Below, piece by piece: positions 13,171 through 24,305 of a DNA stretch of 64,000 bases (position 1 is its first letter; each line of letters starts with the position of its first letter). The stretch comes from Dromaius novaehollandiae (Eukaryota; Chordata; Aves; Casuariiformes; Dromaiidae), in assembly GCF_036370855.1 (NCBI RefSeq), contig NC_088100.1, forward strand, positions 105,518,887 through 105,582,886, written 5' to 3'. The translations under genes were made by a program, and so were the position numbers. Below the pieces are notes generated by a model. The model saw only the letters and a program-made list of their open reading frames with translations. It searched no databases and was not told the origin of the DNA.

Positions 13171-14383
13171 ACTGGAATTTTCAGACGTACGTTATAGCTG
13201 GGCATATTTGAAAATCCTAGCTCAGTTCCCTACTGAAATTAGAGAGTTCATGAATAAAGAGCAATCAAAATCACTTTCGGAAACTCACAGTAAGTGTTCA
13301 CCTAATATGTTTCTATAATGGACTGTTTTGCCTTGAGTTTATTGGCGATCAGTTAACTAGAACTATAGACTATTTGTAAATCGTGCTGACACTTTCTAAA
13401 TGTTTCTGTTTTATCCTAGGACTCAGCATGGACAACAGTCTAGAAGGATAAACTACACAAAAAGCTTGAGAGGACAAAATAGACCTGCAGAATAATCTAT
13501 AGGCCTAAGACTCTGATGATCCCTAACACTGGAGTGGGAACACAACTTCTCCTTTTGCCAAAGTGTCACCATGAAAAACACATAATGTGGAACATGTACT
13601 CTAGTCATTTGGTTGTTAGATAAGATGCTCTGAACAAACCAACTTTTTCTGACTTTCAAAAGAAAAGAACGAAGTCTGCTCAGTCCTTTCTAATTGCAGG
13701 TGCAAGTTCTCACCCTTAGGAGAAAATCCCAGGCTCTGGACCTTATTAGCCTTGCTTGGCATCTGTGCTCCTGCAAGAAAGTACAGTTCAGACACTCTTG
13801 TGCTTAACATCAACTTCAGCAGCTCATTTTAGATAGTTTACATTTTACATGGCTTATTATTCAGGGGAAATTCACCTTCACATTGTACAGGAATCTTGGT
13901 GCCTTTCTCTAGGTTCAACAGTAAGATTACCTAAAAGTTAGGTCTTGCTGTGCCTGAACACGTTCGCTGTGCCTGTTCCTTAGTGCTAATGGTGACCATG
14001 TTTTTTCAGAAGGACAAGTTCTGAGCCTGCCCATAAAAATTCTCTGCCTAGAGACATGTCAGAGCTTTGGATGGCTTCAGCAAGGTCTACAGCCGAAAAA
14101 ATTCTGCCTCTTGGTAAGCTAGAAATGGCTTAGGGTATGACTAATCATCTGCACACCTAGAGGTAGAGAGACATAGCTAGAGAAGTCTTTGAAAACCATC
14201 ATAAAACTTCATACTGGAGAGGAATACCTTTCCATCACCGAAAGTTTGACTTCCCTTTTATTTTCTTCCTCTCAGGTCACTAACATTCCCCTTTGATACT
14301 GCAGTACAGATTCAGACTTCAATCAAATAACAGGAAAACAATAGTCTACCACGGATTGCATCTCTTTCCCTACTTCACAGTTC

Positions 14384-14396
14384 AAAAAAAAAAAAA
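14384..14396. repeat. A13 homopolymer
   Basis: Thirteen consecutive A. No AATAAA-type signal stands at the expected distance upstream on the plus strand, so a retroposon tail is not supported. Confidence 0.85.
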
Positions 14397-15705
14397 TTGA
14401 AAATGAAGGAGGAGTCAGTAATGAAGAAAGCAAGTCTCCCTGCTGAAAGGCAATGCAGAAACCAACTGAGGAGAGCGATGCAGATCCGTATATGAAATGT
14501 AGTCCTTTTGAACTCTGCTTAGTAATGTTTCCAAAGGGATTTTTGACCTCTGTATGGGTCTGCCTTAGGAAACAAAGCAACCTACTATGTTGGTACAGTA
14601 TCGCCAACTCCTGCTAGCGAAAAGAGCCAGTTAGTTGCCCAAAATCCTTCACTTCAAAAACTGTGGAGTTTTTCAGGCTTTTCTCTGCTGCAGAGAAATT
14701 TTATGGCTTATGTCTTCAAGAGTATGTCACAAAAACTGGAGACCTACTTTAAAAATATTAAAGTTGAGATTATTATTTTCTCAAATGAATACAGAATACA
14801 GCTTTAAGAAGCCGTACATATCATGAGACATGCAAATAAACAGCAGCGTGATGGCTTTTGATCTAGCCAGAGAGGAGTTCACTTGATGCCTACACCTGCT
14901 CACCCACCTGGCAAGGCTTTATAAGAATCTCTGGCTACAGTGAGGAACCCGCAGTGTTCAGCAAGGCATGCTTACAGTTTGATCTAAGGAGCGGAGAAAT
15001 ACCATGGCAAAGCATGCATTTGTTACTCATCATTATTTTTTCCTTTTTAACAAAGCTGAGAATGGTTTATCCGGTTAAGTCTATGAAAGGTATAAATTTT
15101 CAGACATTTTGTAAATGATTTCTGCTCTTGTAAATTCATTTTCTTAACTATAATACCTTCTGGTTTTGTTTAATGCTATCATTGCATGGGAAAAAAATCT
15201 TGCTGTTGGCCTAGAGAAAAAAGAATGCTGTGATCACAAAGGAGAAGTAATAAAAGGTAAAATGTTTCTGGAGTCTACTCCTCCCTTTTAGCCTTGGCCA
15301 AGGGAACAGGACAAAGCATCCTCCTTTATCACAGTTATCAGGCTCTGATGAATGACTGCAAAAGGAAAAGCTGAAGGATCTCAATAGTTAACAAATCCAC
15401 TGGTCACTGAAGGCAACCTCAAGAATTTGGCCTGGGGTCTGGGCTGAAAAATAAATGATACCCATTCAGTCAACAAGCACGTAATTGCTTTTTCTGCGTG
15501 AGGCTTTATCAGACGGAAGTTTTCTAAGACAGAGGAGGGTTTTTCAACACCTCCTTCCAATTTATGTAATTGGTACCAAAGAGATCATTTCAAATTTGCA
15601 TTTTTTAAGATGGGGGGTCGGGGGAGTTATTGACTGCAAAGAAAAAGCTGATTCTGTTACTCACACAAGGCATCCTTGGTTCACCAATAAAATTGAACTG
15701 TTTTG

Positions 15706-15790
15706 GCCAACTGACATAGGCCAAATCCTGATGCCAGTACTCAATTACTCTTCATTCCTTACTCATATTGGCTTCAAAATGAATTGAACT
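15706..15790. repeat. Possible degenerate MITE-like fragment
   Basis: 'ggccaaatcctgatgccag' is followed about 45 bases later by 'tattggcttcaa'. This resembles, from memory, the 'ggccaaatcctgatcccattgacttcaa' class of palindromic elements in reptile and bird DNA. Only one arm is recognisable and the match is weak. Confidence 0.25.
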
Positions 15791-18432
15791 TGCATTTTGC
15801 CTTTTGGGAAGGGAATTGAACTTGGCTGGAAGTGTATGACAGAAGAAAATAAAGGAAATGGAGTTCTCTGCACCAAGATCTGACTCATTTAAATACATTC
15901 ATTTGTACTGATTTTACTGGGTTAGGCCAAAACAGATGGTAAGTCATGCCCTCTATGCTACTTGTCTTTTACAGATTTTAGTTTTGGCCACTTCCATTTA
16001 TGGAGGACCTACATCTAATAAAATCATGATTCAATCAATAAAATACTGAAGTATTTAAGCACTTCTAATATACAGCTCCTATTTCCATTCCACACTAATT
16101 TCAGTAAATCAAAGCAGCAAAACTGATATAAGCAACAGGAAGACACGTGATGTCTTTTAAAGGTCTATCATAGAACTAATAAGTCATCTAACATTTATAA
16201 TTATTTAAAACACATCCTAAAGCTATTCACTGACACACTGGAAAATCCTGTGTTTTATTTTCTGAACATTTTCTTCTCATAATACAAACCTTTTTATAGC
16301 AATTTTTATAAATTAATACTGTTCTGAGTCAAATGAGTGTACGGTAACTAGTAGACATTTTTGTATTTGCAGTTAGGTTTGACAAGATAGTGTTGCATTA
16401 AAATCAACTATTCAGTTTAGCTATATCTTTTAAAAGAAACTTTGAAAAATACCTATGGATACTATGAAATAAATAAAATCTGACATTGCCCTCCCAAAGC
16501 TGAGGCTAAGAAGTTTTAAGTAGGATTGTTATGTGTAAGAAATCTAACTATATCCTAAAAGCCATGCTTTTAAGGACATTACTATGAGTTATGAATGGCT
16601 ATTGAGCCAATTTTTGTTTCAGGTGGAAGAATGCATTGTAAATTTATTTCAAACGGTATGAGTCAGTGCTACTGTTTAAAATTCATCAAAGAATATTTCA
16701 GAAAGACTGCTTATGTATTCAAACCACACATTTTAAGTGACCCCCCTACTAAATTCTGTGTGCTCAGATCAGGAATACTCTGAATAAAGAGAACTTCTCT
16801 GACAAGTTCAAAAAAAAAAAAAAAAAAAGAAAGAAAAAGAAAAAGAAAGAAAGAAAAGAAAGAAAGAGAGAATGAGTGAGAGAGTGAGTGAGAGCACACA
16901 TGTGGGAGAAAGTCCAAATGTGGAGACCTAGTGTACCTCGTAAAGCCTGACAGTGCGGTATGTCGGGCAGGGAAAGCCTCGGGTACTATGGCCAAGTTTT
17001 GCCTGTTCCTATGATGTGATTTAGTGCTTCCCAACTGCAGAGCTCTGCAATACATGGACATCTGTGGCGTCAAATGAGCGGAATAGATTTGTCATCGTTC
17101 AGTGCTAGGAATGATGCTCAGTCCTGAGCAGGGACATTTTCAATCTTCTACAATTATTACTGTTACTAATTCTGCTGCAACATACACAAGGCATTTGCAT
17201 GAGGACTTCAGTGAAGTGCTGCCAAAACAGCACTCGCTTTATGCTGTTGCTCCTGGTGCCTGGATGAGACAGCAATGAGACGGATCATATGACTTAAGCC
17301 ATTGCAAGACCTCATCACTTTTCATGGGAGAAAGGAAAAGTGCTGATCCTGAAGCTTTTATGCTGAGGGAAAGCAGATAAAAATCTGCAGGTGTAACTTA
17401 AAAAAATTAGTCTGAGAAGCATAAAATAGTGTAAATAAGGCTGAATTTTTACAGAAAACAAATAAGGATCAAGCATGTGATAGCAATTAAATGAAAACAA
17501 GCATATAGTTATATAAGCATAGAAGTGTGCATTGTTAATCAGAGTGGATGGTATTTTGATTTCCAGAGTATCTGTTATTTTTTAAGCTAAAAACAATGCT
17601 GATACAAATAAGAGCAAAATGATATGGATGTAACCATTTAGTTTTTCTTTTTCTGATGAGAAGGAACTAGTGATAATTGACTGTAACTCTTCCTAGCTCT
17701 GTCTCTAGAGAGACATAATCATTTTGGATATATGAAAATAGATTGCTCATTCTAACCCACTATTGTTTTATACTCTTTGGGGTCCACTTCTCAGCTGGTG
17801 CTAATCAATGGTATTAGTCACTGAAATAGAGGGAGCTGATTTACTCTATCAAGGGTTCTGGCCTTGAGCAATACTCATATTACCTACTTAATTCTTTTTC
17901 AAGCAACAGAAAACTTAACAATGCTTGAACAAGAAGCTGTCTTCCCTCACCCAGTATGCTGGGGAAAGCTCAGAAAAGCTATCCGTGTATTATTAAATTG
18001 TACCAAAACCCCCTACTAGAAGCTGCACAGTTCAGGTCACGATCCTAGGTCCCCTAAAACACTTGAGTATGCACTTTGCCAGCTCTTCATGAGCCCTATG
18101 GAGATGCTGAGGAACCGTTGTTTTGGAGCCAAGGCAAGAACAATTTGCTTTTTTGTGCATATCCTCAACAGCTTCTTTCATGCCTCCATTTTCTTGGCCT
18201 GCATTATTATGCCTTCCATTAAAAGTCTCATAAAACTATGTGAAGGTTATCTGGACTTTTCTAACTTGGGTAGAGTAACAATTAAAACACACACAGAGAA
18301 GAGTACCATTTTTCTCAATGTTAATTGGCCCCAGGTTATTTGAATTATCTGGTTGAAAAGCCAAAAATTGCCTCCATTTGAGTGTAAAATAGCATTTTTG
18401 TTCCAATTCCAAGTCTCTAAAGGGGGCATGAA
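15791..18432. other. Non-coding sequence; contains a polyadenylation-like signal and A/GAAA tract
   Basis: No confident gene. The only structure is the AATAAA signal (16783-16788) followed by an A-rich then GAAA/GAGT-rich tract (16810-16893). The long minus-strand frame over this tract (16711-17073) is an artefact of reading the simple repeat. Confidence 0.6.
16810..16893 (+). repeat. A19 tract running into (GAAA)n and (GAGT)n simple repeat
   Basis: Nineteen A (16810-16828) are followed by GAAA/GAAAA units to about 16870 and then GAGT/GAGA units. AATAAA ends 21 bases before the A run, a spacing typical of a polyadenylated transcript. This makes a retroposed mRNA or LINE 3' end possible, with the tail later expanded into a microsatellite. 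The upstream sequence is not recognised. Confidence 0.8.
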
Positions 18433-18435
18433 TTA

Positions 18436-19115
18436 TGTTATGCAGTCACAACTAGCAGGGGAGGAGCAGGGTTTATCAGTGTTGTCAGCCTGATTATACA
18501 GTTTTCTCATTTGTCTTACTGCAGCGAACAAATACAGCATGGTCTTGATCAGGTTTGTCATCTTCTCAATGCCTTGGCCGTGATGGTAGTCAAGATGCAT
18601 GAACAGATCGGCACTTTGAAGTGCTCATTGATATCTTGAGGTCAGATATTTCTTGTATGTATCTGGACCATTTCCAGACTCATCGGAGGCAGCAAAAGCA
18701 ACAGTAGCACAAGTGTCTCTGCCAGTCTTCCTCAGCTCTATGCTGTTCACTCAGTGAATGGCCTGTTGGATTAACATGTACCAGAAGTCAGTGATTACTA
18801 GCTTTTTTCAAGTTATAAAAAGCTATTACATTAAAGCAGGTAAAGCAGGGGGCACTGCTGGTCTTGCTGAATCTGAACTTGCTATCAGGTTATTTGTCCC
18901 ACTGTTTACAACATAGAGCAGAACAGCTTGGTCCTGCTGTTTAGGGGTCCTTGACAGCTGCATAGACAGGAAAGGATTTTTTTCTCTTTACTTTTTCTTG
19001 CTCCATTTTCTCCTGATCTGCGCAAGACTTTGTAAGGATTCTTACTCGCAGACTGTGCAAGTCTGATAGCATTTGCAGCTTGAAGAAAGTGTAATTCAAG
19101 AGAACATTCAAACAA
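18436..19115 (-). pseudogene. Unidentified protein-like, stop-broken coding remnant (tentative)
   Basis: Read on the minus strand, one frame from about 18987 down to 18436 gives roughly 184 codons with five stops (18826, 18823, 18808, 18751, 18625), fewer than the dozen or so expected by chance at this base composition. The open blocks look like folded protein, for example GIEKMTNLIKTMLYLFAAV near 18510-18570 and TVAFAASDESGNGPD near 18660-18700. The two stops inside the best part are both TGA, as C-to-T decay of CGA would give. Upstream, another frame (19115-18906) is open and meets this one near an A7 run (18975-18981), a natural frameshift spot. I do not recognise the protein. A processed pseudogene, an old non-retroviral viral insertion or chance are all possible. 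Confidence 0.25.
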
Positions 19116-20599
19116 AAGGAATAAAGCTAAAAAACTTTGTATGTATTAGCAAGGCATGCAGATATGCAGAACTTGTCAATATAAATATTCAAGAAGAACA
19201 AATTCTGAGATCTTTAATCTGTTTCAATATTTATTTTTGCTAACTCCAGCTTTTATTCAAGCAAGTATATCCTGAAACAAAAGAGCAACATGCAGAAGAG
19301 CTATAATTGTAAAGATGTCACAGGTCTTGTTTGGAGTAACTTCTGCTTTTAGGAAAAGAAGTCAATGACAAATTGCCCAGGGGAAAAAATAGAGAATGTG
19401 TTGTGCTGATATCAAAGTTGTTTATAAAATAATAACAGGTCTAACATATATGAATTTTGCTGTAGTTTGTTTTTTCTTTAAAAAGTGAAATGAGAAAACA
19501 ATTTTCAATATTTTGGAGTTGACAGATTTTCTATGATAATTGTTTTTATTTCTTTTTCTTCCCTAATCACAGGCTCTGCAGACCAGTACGTAAAACTGCC
19601 TTAAACAACTAATAAAAGCAATCATTCATACACTTTGGAACCTTCCCTGGGAACCTGCATGGCTATGAGCAAGAACCTGAAAGACAGTGTTACGCTTTAA
19701 GAAGAGAAGAGAGGTGCACCATACCCACACACATACACTCAAAGAATGTTGCTAATCAGCAGCAACGTTGTGCTGTTTCCATAATGAACTCCACTGTTGT
19801 GGAGAACTTTTCATCCTCAGAGCCTAGGGCTACAATAGGTAAGTTATAAATTGACTGGAGAACCATCTTCTCGTGCACACTTTGCTTGCTGTACCTGCCA
19901 TTGGTTCTTCAAAAGACCTTAAGCCCCTGGACTGAGGAGGGCCAGCTGAGTCACCTTCTGGGAGGTGGATGCACCTGGCAGCTTTTAGGCAATAAATTGG
20001 CTCAATTTGGCAACTCAGCTACCTGAAAATCTACAACCAACCATCACATATAACGCTATTTGGATTCTTAGCATACTATAACCACTACTGCTGTGAATAT
20101 TCTGCTTAAATCACCTAAGAAAGAGTCTTTTTAAATGTGAAGTTACCAACTTAAGGTGTCACTGAAAAGAGACATAAAATTCTTACAAACACTATGAGCC
20201 TGTGAGCTGCTGTCTGCTACATGATTAGTGCTATTTACTTGATTAGTGAATTCAACGAGCCACATGGAATGTTTTCAAATTCATTCACAATAAAATGCAA
20301 AAACCTAACAAAAGTAATGGTCTAAATTAATCTAGCAGGAAGGCACTCTTCAGGACAATCATACAGAAAGAAAATGGAGCTCCTGTACATATGCATCTCT
20401 TGCTTTGCAGAAAAAAACTGTCTAAGTATCCAGAAGGGCAACGTGGACTGAGGAAAGGGTATTATAAAGCCAAACATAACCTACCATCAGTGCCTTGTCC
20501 TCTGGCATAGGGCTTAAGAGATCCTTTAACTCACAAATTTCTAGGTAATTTGAACTCTTGAAACAAAACACAAAAGACAGGTAATTTCAGAGATATACA
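18988..20599. other. Non-coding sequence, no confident feature
   Basis: Apart from the upstream end of the tentative broken coding stretch (to 19115) I see nothing here: no repeat family, no splice-flanked open segment, no GC-rich island. Confidence 0.6.
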
Positions 20600-20790
20600 G
20601 GATCCAATCCAAAAAGAGCTTTGTACATCAAAAACAACACTTTGAAATGAACCCGTAAATAAAATGCAAGCCCGAAGCAGGTCAAGATACCATTAAGAAA
20701 GCAGGAAGTTGCTAACCCATTCCAAAGGGGTCAGGGATATCTCCAAATGAACTGCAGTAATAGATTCAAGATGTGACAGGTGTGGGTTGC
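20600..20790. repeat. Old LINE fragment (CR1/L3-like), family uncertain
   Basis: 'gctttgtacatcaaaaacaa' followed by 'cactttgaaatgaacccg' and, about 100 bases on, 'tgaactgcagtaatagattc' with 'atgtgac'. From memory this order matches an ancient amniote LINE 3' region ('gctttataggtcaaaaccaacaccttgaattgaacccgg ... ttgcagtaatccag..gatgtgac'). I think it belongs to the CR1/L3 group, but I am not certain of the family or the sense strand. Confidence 0.4.
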
Positions 20791-21640
20791 AATTTTCACA
20801 ACCAGTAATTGCATTACAAGAATGAAAGAAATGAAGACTTCCTGCCACTTCCCTAATAACAGGTGACTTATGCATACTGGGACAATAATGAGCTGTAAAG
20901 ATATTTGTAAAGATATGTGATACCAAAGTGATATTTTGGGCAGATGTATGGCAGAGTTGAACTGTCTGCAATACTAGTCTCTGTACAGTTGCATCTTCCT
21001 GCATGCCTGGCCCTATCGTATGCTTGTTTCAATCCCATCCCTCCCTTTTCTGGAGCTATAGCAGTAGTAGCTGAATAGCTTTTCTGCTTTGGCAGAGGGG
21101 AGAAGACAAGGCTGGAAGAGGGGCATATCCCCCCCCCCCCCTTCCCAGTCCTGGCATGCAGCACTCCTCTCTCTCGGCAAAGAGCCGGAGAAAGGCAGCT
21201 GCATGTATGGGACCACCGAGCACTGCAGTCCTAGGCAAGCAGGAGGCTGGTACCGAGGAAGCAGACCAGATGGAGGTGAAAGGGGCTCTGGGAAGGAGGT
21301 GTTTGGTGGTGGTGGGGTCTCATACTCCTAAGGACAGGAGAGGACAGGTTCCCACTGACATTCACAGTACAACTTCCACCACCAGCTTCCCAGCCTCTCC
21401 CCGTTCCCTCCTCCCCCGCAGCATCAGGAACACAGAGGGTAAGTAATAGGGAAATGGGAAAAAGAGATTCCCTCCTACAGCCCTGCAACCTCCCAGGTTT
21501 CTCAACTCCTTTTGTTTACATGGTATTGCAATATTCAGCCATACCATTACTTCCTCCCTTGGTGATCGTCCGTCTCATGAAAGACTTAGAAGAGTATCAC
21601 TCTGTCCTTCTTCTGGGCCCTTGCCTGTGACTGGAGTTTG
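20791..21640. other. GC-rich non-coding block with poly-C tract and a strong splice-donor match
   Basis: From about 21090 to 21440 the sequence is clearly more GC-rich than its surroundings and holds several CpG. This explains the pile-up of overlapping short open frames on both strands here. A C13 run lies at 21129-21141. A consensus donor (gagg|gtaagtaat) lies at 21439 with a pyrimidine-rich acceptor just upstream (AG at 21420-21421). No frame is convincingly coding. Confidence 0.55.
21129..21141. repeat. C13 homopolymer
   Basis: Thirteen consecutive C inside the GC-rich block. Likely length-variable. Confidence 0.9.
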
Positions 21641-21651
21641 CAACTCTTATA

Positions 21652-22116
21652 TCAATCATAAAACCATAGAAAGCAAGCAAGAAAAAGATCCTGAGATCAC
21701 TTTGTCCATCCCCTTGTCTCCAGGTAGAACCAATTACAGCTGATAGAAACATATCTAACTTCTCTGTAACAACATTCAATGATGGAGACTTCACAGCTTC
21801 CCTAGGCAATCTATCTCACTGCCCAACTGTCTTAGCCATTAGCTGGCTCTTCCTAAATCTTTCTTATTGCAGTCTCACCCACTGCTTCTCACCTGTTGTA
21901 GAGCTGAAAAAAGCAAACAACCCACAGATTCAACTCTCTTTCTCTCTGCAACAGACTTTCAAAAATTTGAAGATTACTTCTATGCCCTGTCCTTGCTCTT
22001 TCCTTCCTAGATTTCTTTGCTCTGCTAAACAGCCTAGATCTTTCACCCTTTTCATTTAGGCTGTATGTTTTTAGCCCTCCAGGCAGTCTGACTGTTCTCC
22101 TTTAGACTGTCCCCAG
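21652..22116 (-). repeat. CR1 LINE 3' end, minus strand, 5'-truncated
   Basis: The plus strand carries the reverse complement of a CR1 3' end. It starts with 'tcaatcataaaaccatagaa' (decayed remnant of the CR1 8-base tail repeat), then 'gatcctgagatcactttgtccatcc', 'gatggagacttcacagcttcc', 'gctcttcctaaatctttctt', and ends near 'gttctcctttagactgtccc'. Each block lines up in order with the CR1 3' region as known from turtles and archosaurs (gagatcatctagtccaacc ... gagattccacca..tccct ... ttcctaatatccaac ... gctctcctctggactctctcc). Divergence is high, so the insertion is old. No reverse transcriptase domain remains. Confidence 0.85.
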
Positions 22117-23370
22117 GCAGTCTGAGAGGAAGATGAAGAGATGGAGAAAGGCCAACAGGAGGGAAGACATAAACAAAGCCTGGGTTTGCACCTCCCTCCA
22201 TGCTGGAGAAAGGATATGGCAGGGAACAGTGGTGAACAGAAGAAAGTGAGATTTTTACTTTACCCCCAGAGCAAAAGAGGGGAGGAGGAAAAAATGGAAA
22301 TCTGAGGTGTAAGTTAATTTCTTGTCTGTTCATGTGTACTGGCCATCACAGGGTCCTGATTAAAAGTAGCTCGTCAAGTTGCAAACTAGCCCTGTGTAGC
22401 CCAGATGTAGAAGCATCTTTAGCAGCTAATCTGAAGAGGGCAATGACCTGACTTATCTACTTGCCACTGAAATATGGGACTTTTTACACATGCAGAAGCT
22501 TGAAGGGGTGTCATTGCAAGATGGGCTTTGTTTTGTTTGCATGTGTCTGGTTTGGAAAAAGCATGTATTCTGGGCAGCTGGAATTACTGGCTATCTTGCA
22601 AAAGGAATAACCAGCCAAACGAAAACACTCTTAAATCCCAATTCAGTCTAGAAGATCGCAGAATCTTTGCATATAATATCCTGTATTCTACCTAATCTAC
22701 AGATGGATCAAAGTGGCTCAGCAAGGTATTATTGTTTGCTTATTTCTAACTCTGTGTGGGTTTATAGACAGGTTAGTCACAACTGCTGGTGATGGACCCT
22801 TGACTGATGAATCTCAATGGGAGACTTCTTTGCCCACATTAATCCCCCTATCCTCCCCCAACTTTTTTCTTTTAAACCCTATTTACAGTGACATTTGAAT
22901 GTCTGCTTTCTTGTTTTTTTTTAATAAATCTGTCTGAATCCTCTTTCCATTGAAAGAAAATCTGCTTGACCATATGAAGAACTATCAGATGAAAGTTTCT
23001 GATCTTTCTATAAAAATATTTTCTCCTGCAGCTTTATTCTTTCCACTAAGTAAATAAAAAGTTATTTTGTTAAAAATATTTCTAGTAGGAATTTACATGA
23101 CTTTGAAAATATTATTTCCACTTCTTAACCTCATCTAATGTGTTTTAATGCATGCCTTTTCCTATTTCATTGATAGCTCTCTCTCCCCCCTGCCTTCCAT
23201 AACATGGAGTAATCCTTAGGGAGACAAGATCTTTTTCCTCTCTCAATCTTTTTTTGGAGATGTTTCTCAAGTTGTGCTTTCTCTGTTTTACTTTATTACC
23301 ACTTTAGCATACACCTACTGAGCAGAGCAAATCAGAACAATTTTTCACATATGGATTGCAAAGTATTTCA
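22117..23370. other. Non-coding sequence, nothing recognised
   Basis: Follows the CR1. A 13-base direct repeat straddles the CR1 edge (22079-22091 and 22113-22125). Otherwise no repeat, hairpin or coding signal stands out. Confidence 0.6.
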
Positions 23371-23486
23371 GGATCTGATTCACAGTCTCTGTGGGAATTA
23401 GATGCAGTGGCTGAAGGGGCTATTGTGCTCAGAAAGCTCTTCAGCCACCACTTTTAGGTTTGACAGAGACTGTGAATCAGAGCCCT
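23371..23486. repeat. Large imperfect palindrome, MITE-like
   Basis: An 18-base perfect inverted repeat (23375-23392 and 23463-23480) encloses a second arm pair: 'gtggctgaag' at 23407-23416 against 'cttcagccac' at 23439-23448. The whole 116-base unit can fold as one long hairpin with a short loop. Terminal 'ggatctgattcac..' and '..gtgaatcagagccc' resemble the ends of non-autonomous palindromic DNA elements in sauropsids. No transposase is present. A structured RNA or plain hairpin is the alternative. Confidence 0.7.
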
Positions 23487-24260
23487 CAGCTGCTGCATTT
23501 CAGAGTCAGGCATAGTCATGCAAACTGAAATCAATCACGATTTAAACTAAAGTATCAGGCCCTCAGCTCTGGGCATGCCACCCAGTGCGCTGCCATGACA
23601 AAGGTGGGATGAATCATTGGGACTGGAATTTCCAGCGCTGCCTCCACGTGAATCATCAGACCTCCGAGTCTGCACCCTTGGACATCTGCCTCTTCCTGAA
23701 CTGCTCTTATGTAAACATTGTAAAATCAAACTTGAAAGGACCTGCAGCATACCTATACCATAGGTCTGCAATTTTTAAAACCAGATTTCAACATTTGAAA
23801 TAGTGCTGTTATTCTAAGGAGACTGACATTGTGTACATAACATTTCCAATAATTTGTGACTGTTCAGACAAAATCAGGATTAGGAGATGTGACTCAAGTC
23901 TCTGAATGCATTACTCTGGAAGAACTTTGTGTTACAAAGTAATGTGTTTAACTGATTTGAATGTTTGAGAAATGGTTTCCAACAGTTTTAAATAGGCTAG
24001 CTTCAAATACAATACCTTCCAATAATTTTATTACAACAAATACAAAATTAAAGAATAAAGCAAGGTTGGTTAATATAGTGGAAAACTTGGTGGACTTATA
24101 CTAGCGGTATGTTACTCTTCCCTTCTATGTTTGCAGAGTACTATCACACATGACAAATAAAGATGTGTAAAGGCTACAGTAGAATCTGCTGAACTTGTCA
24201 TTTTAGCAATTATATTTCTCATGTTATATTTGAAGACAGTTGAAAGAGCATGCTGCTTCT

Positions 24261-24262
<2 letters not shown>

Positions 24263-24304
<42 letters not shown>
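24263..24304. repeat. T35A7 homopolymer tract
   Basis: Thirty-five T followed directly by seven A. As a minus-strand poly-A tail it has no AATAAA within the expected distance on that strand. It reads as a simple repeat, and its exact length is likely unreliable. Confidence 0.9.

Positions 24305-24305
<1 letters not shown>

Larger units (their letters stand above)
12656..15705. other. Non-coding sequence with a GA microsatellite
   Basis: No gene. It contains the (AG)n tract at 13131-13170 and an A13 run at 14384-14396. Open frames are short and do not share a strand or splice-compatible ends. Confidence 0.65.

Noticed and set aside
16711..17073. 120-codon minus-strand frame rich in S and F
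   Set aside because: The S/F-rich half is the antisense reading of the A/GAAA/GAGT simple repeat.
21013..21488. Cluster of six overlapping open frames on both strands
   Set aside because: Explained by the GC-rich, stop-poor composition of this block. None shows a domain or consistent strand.
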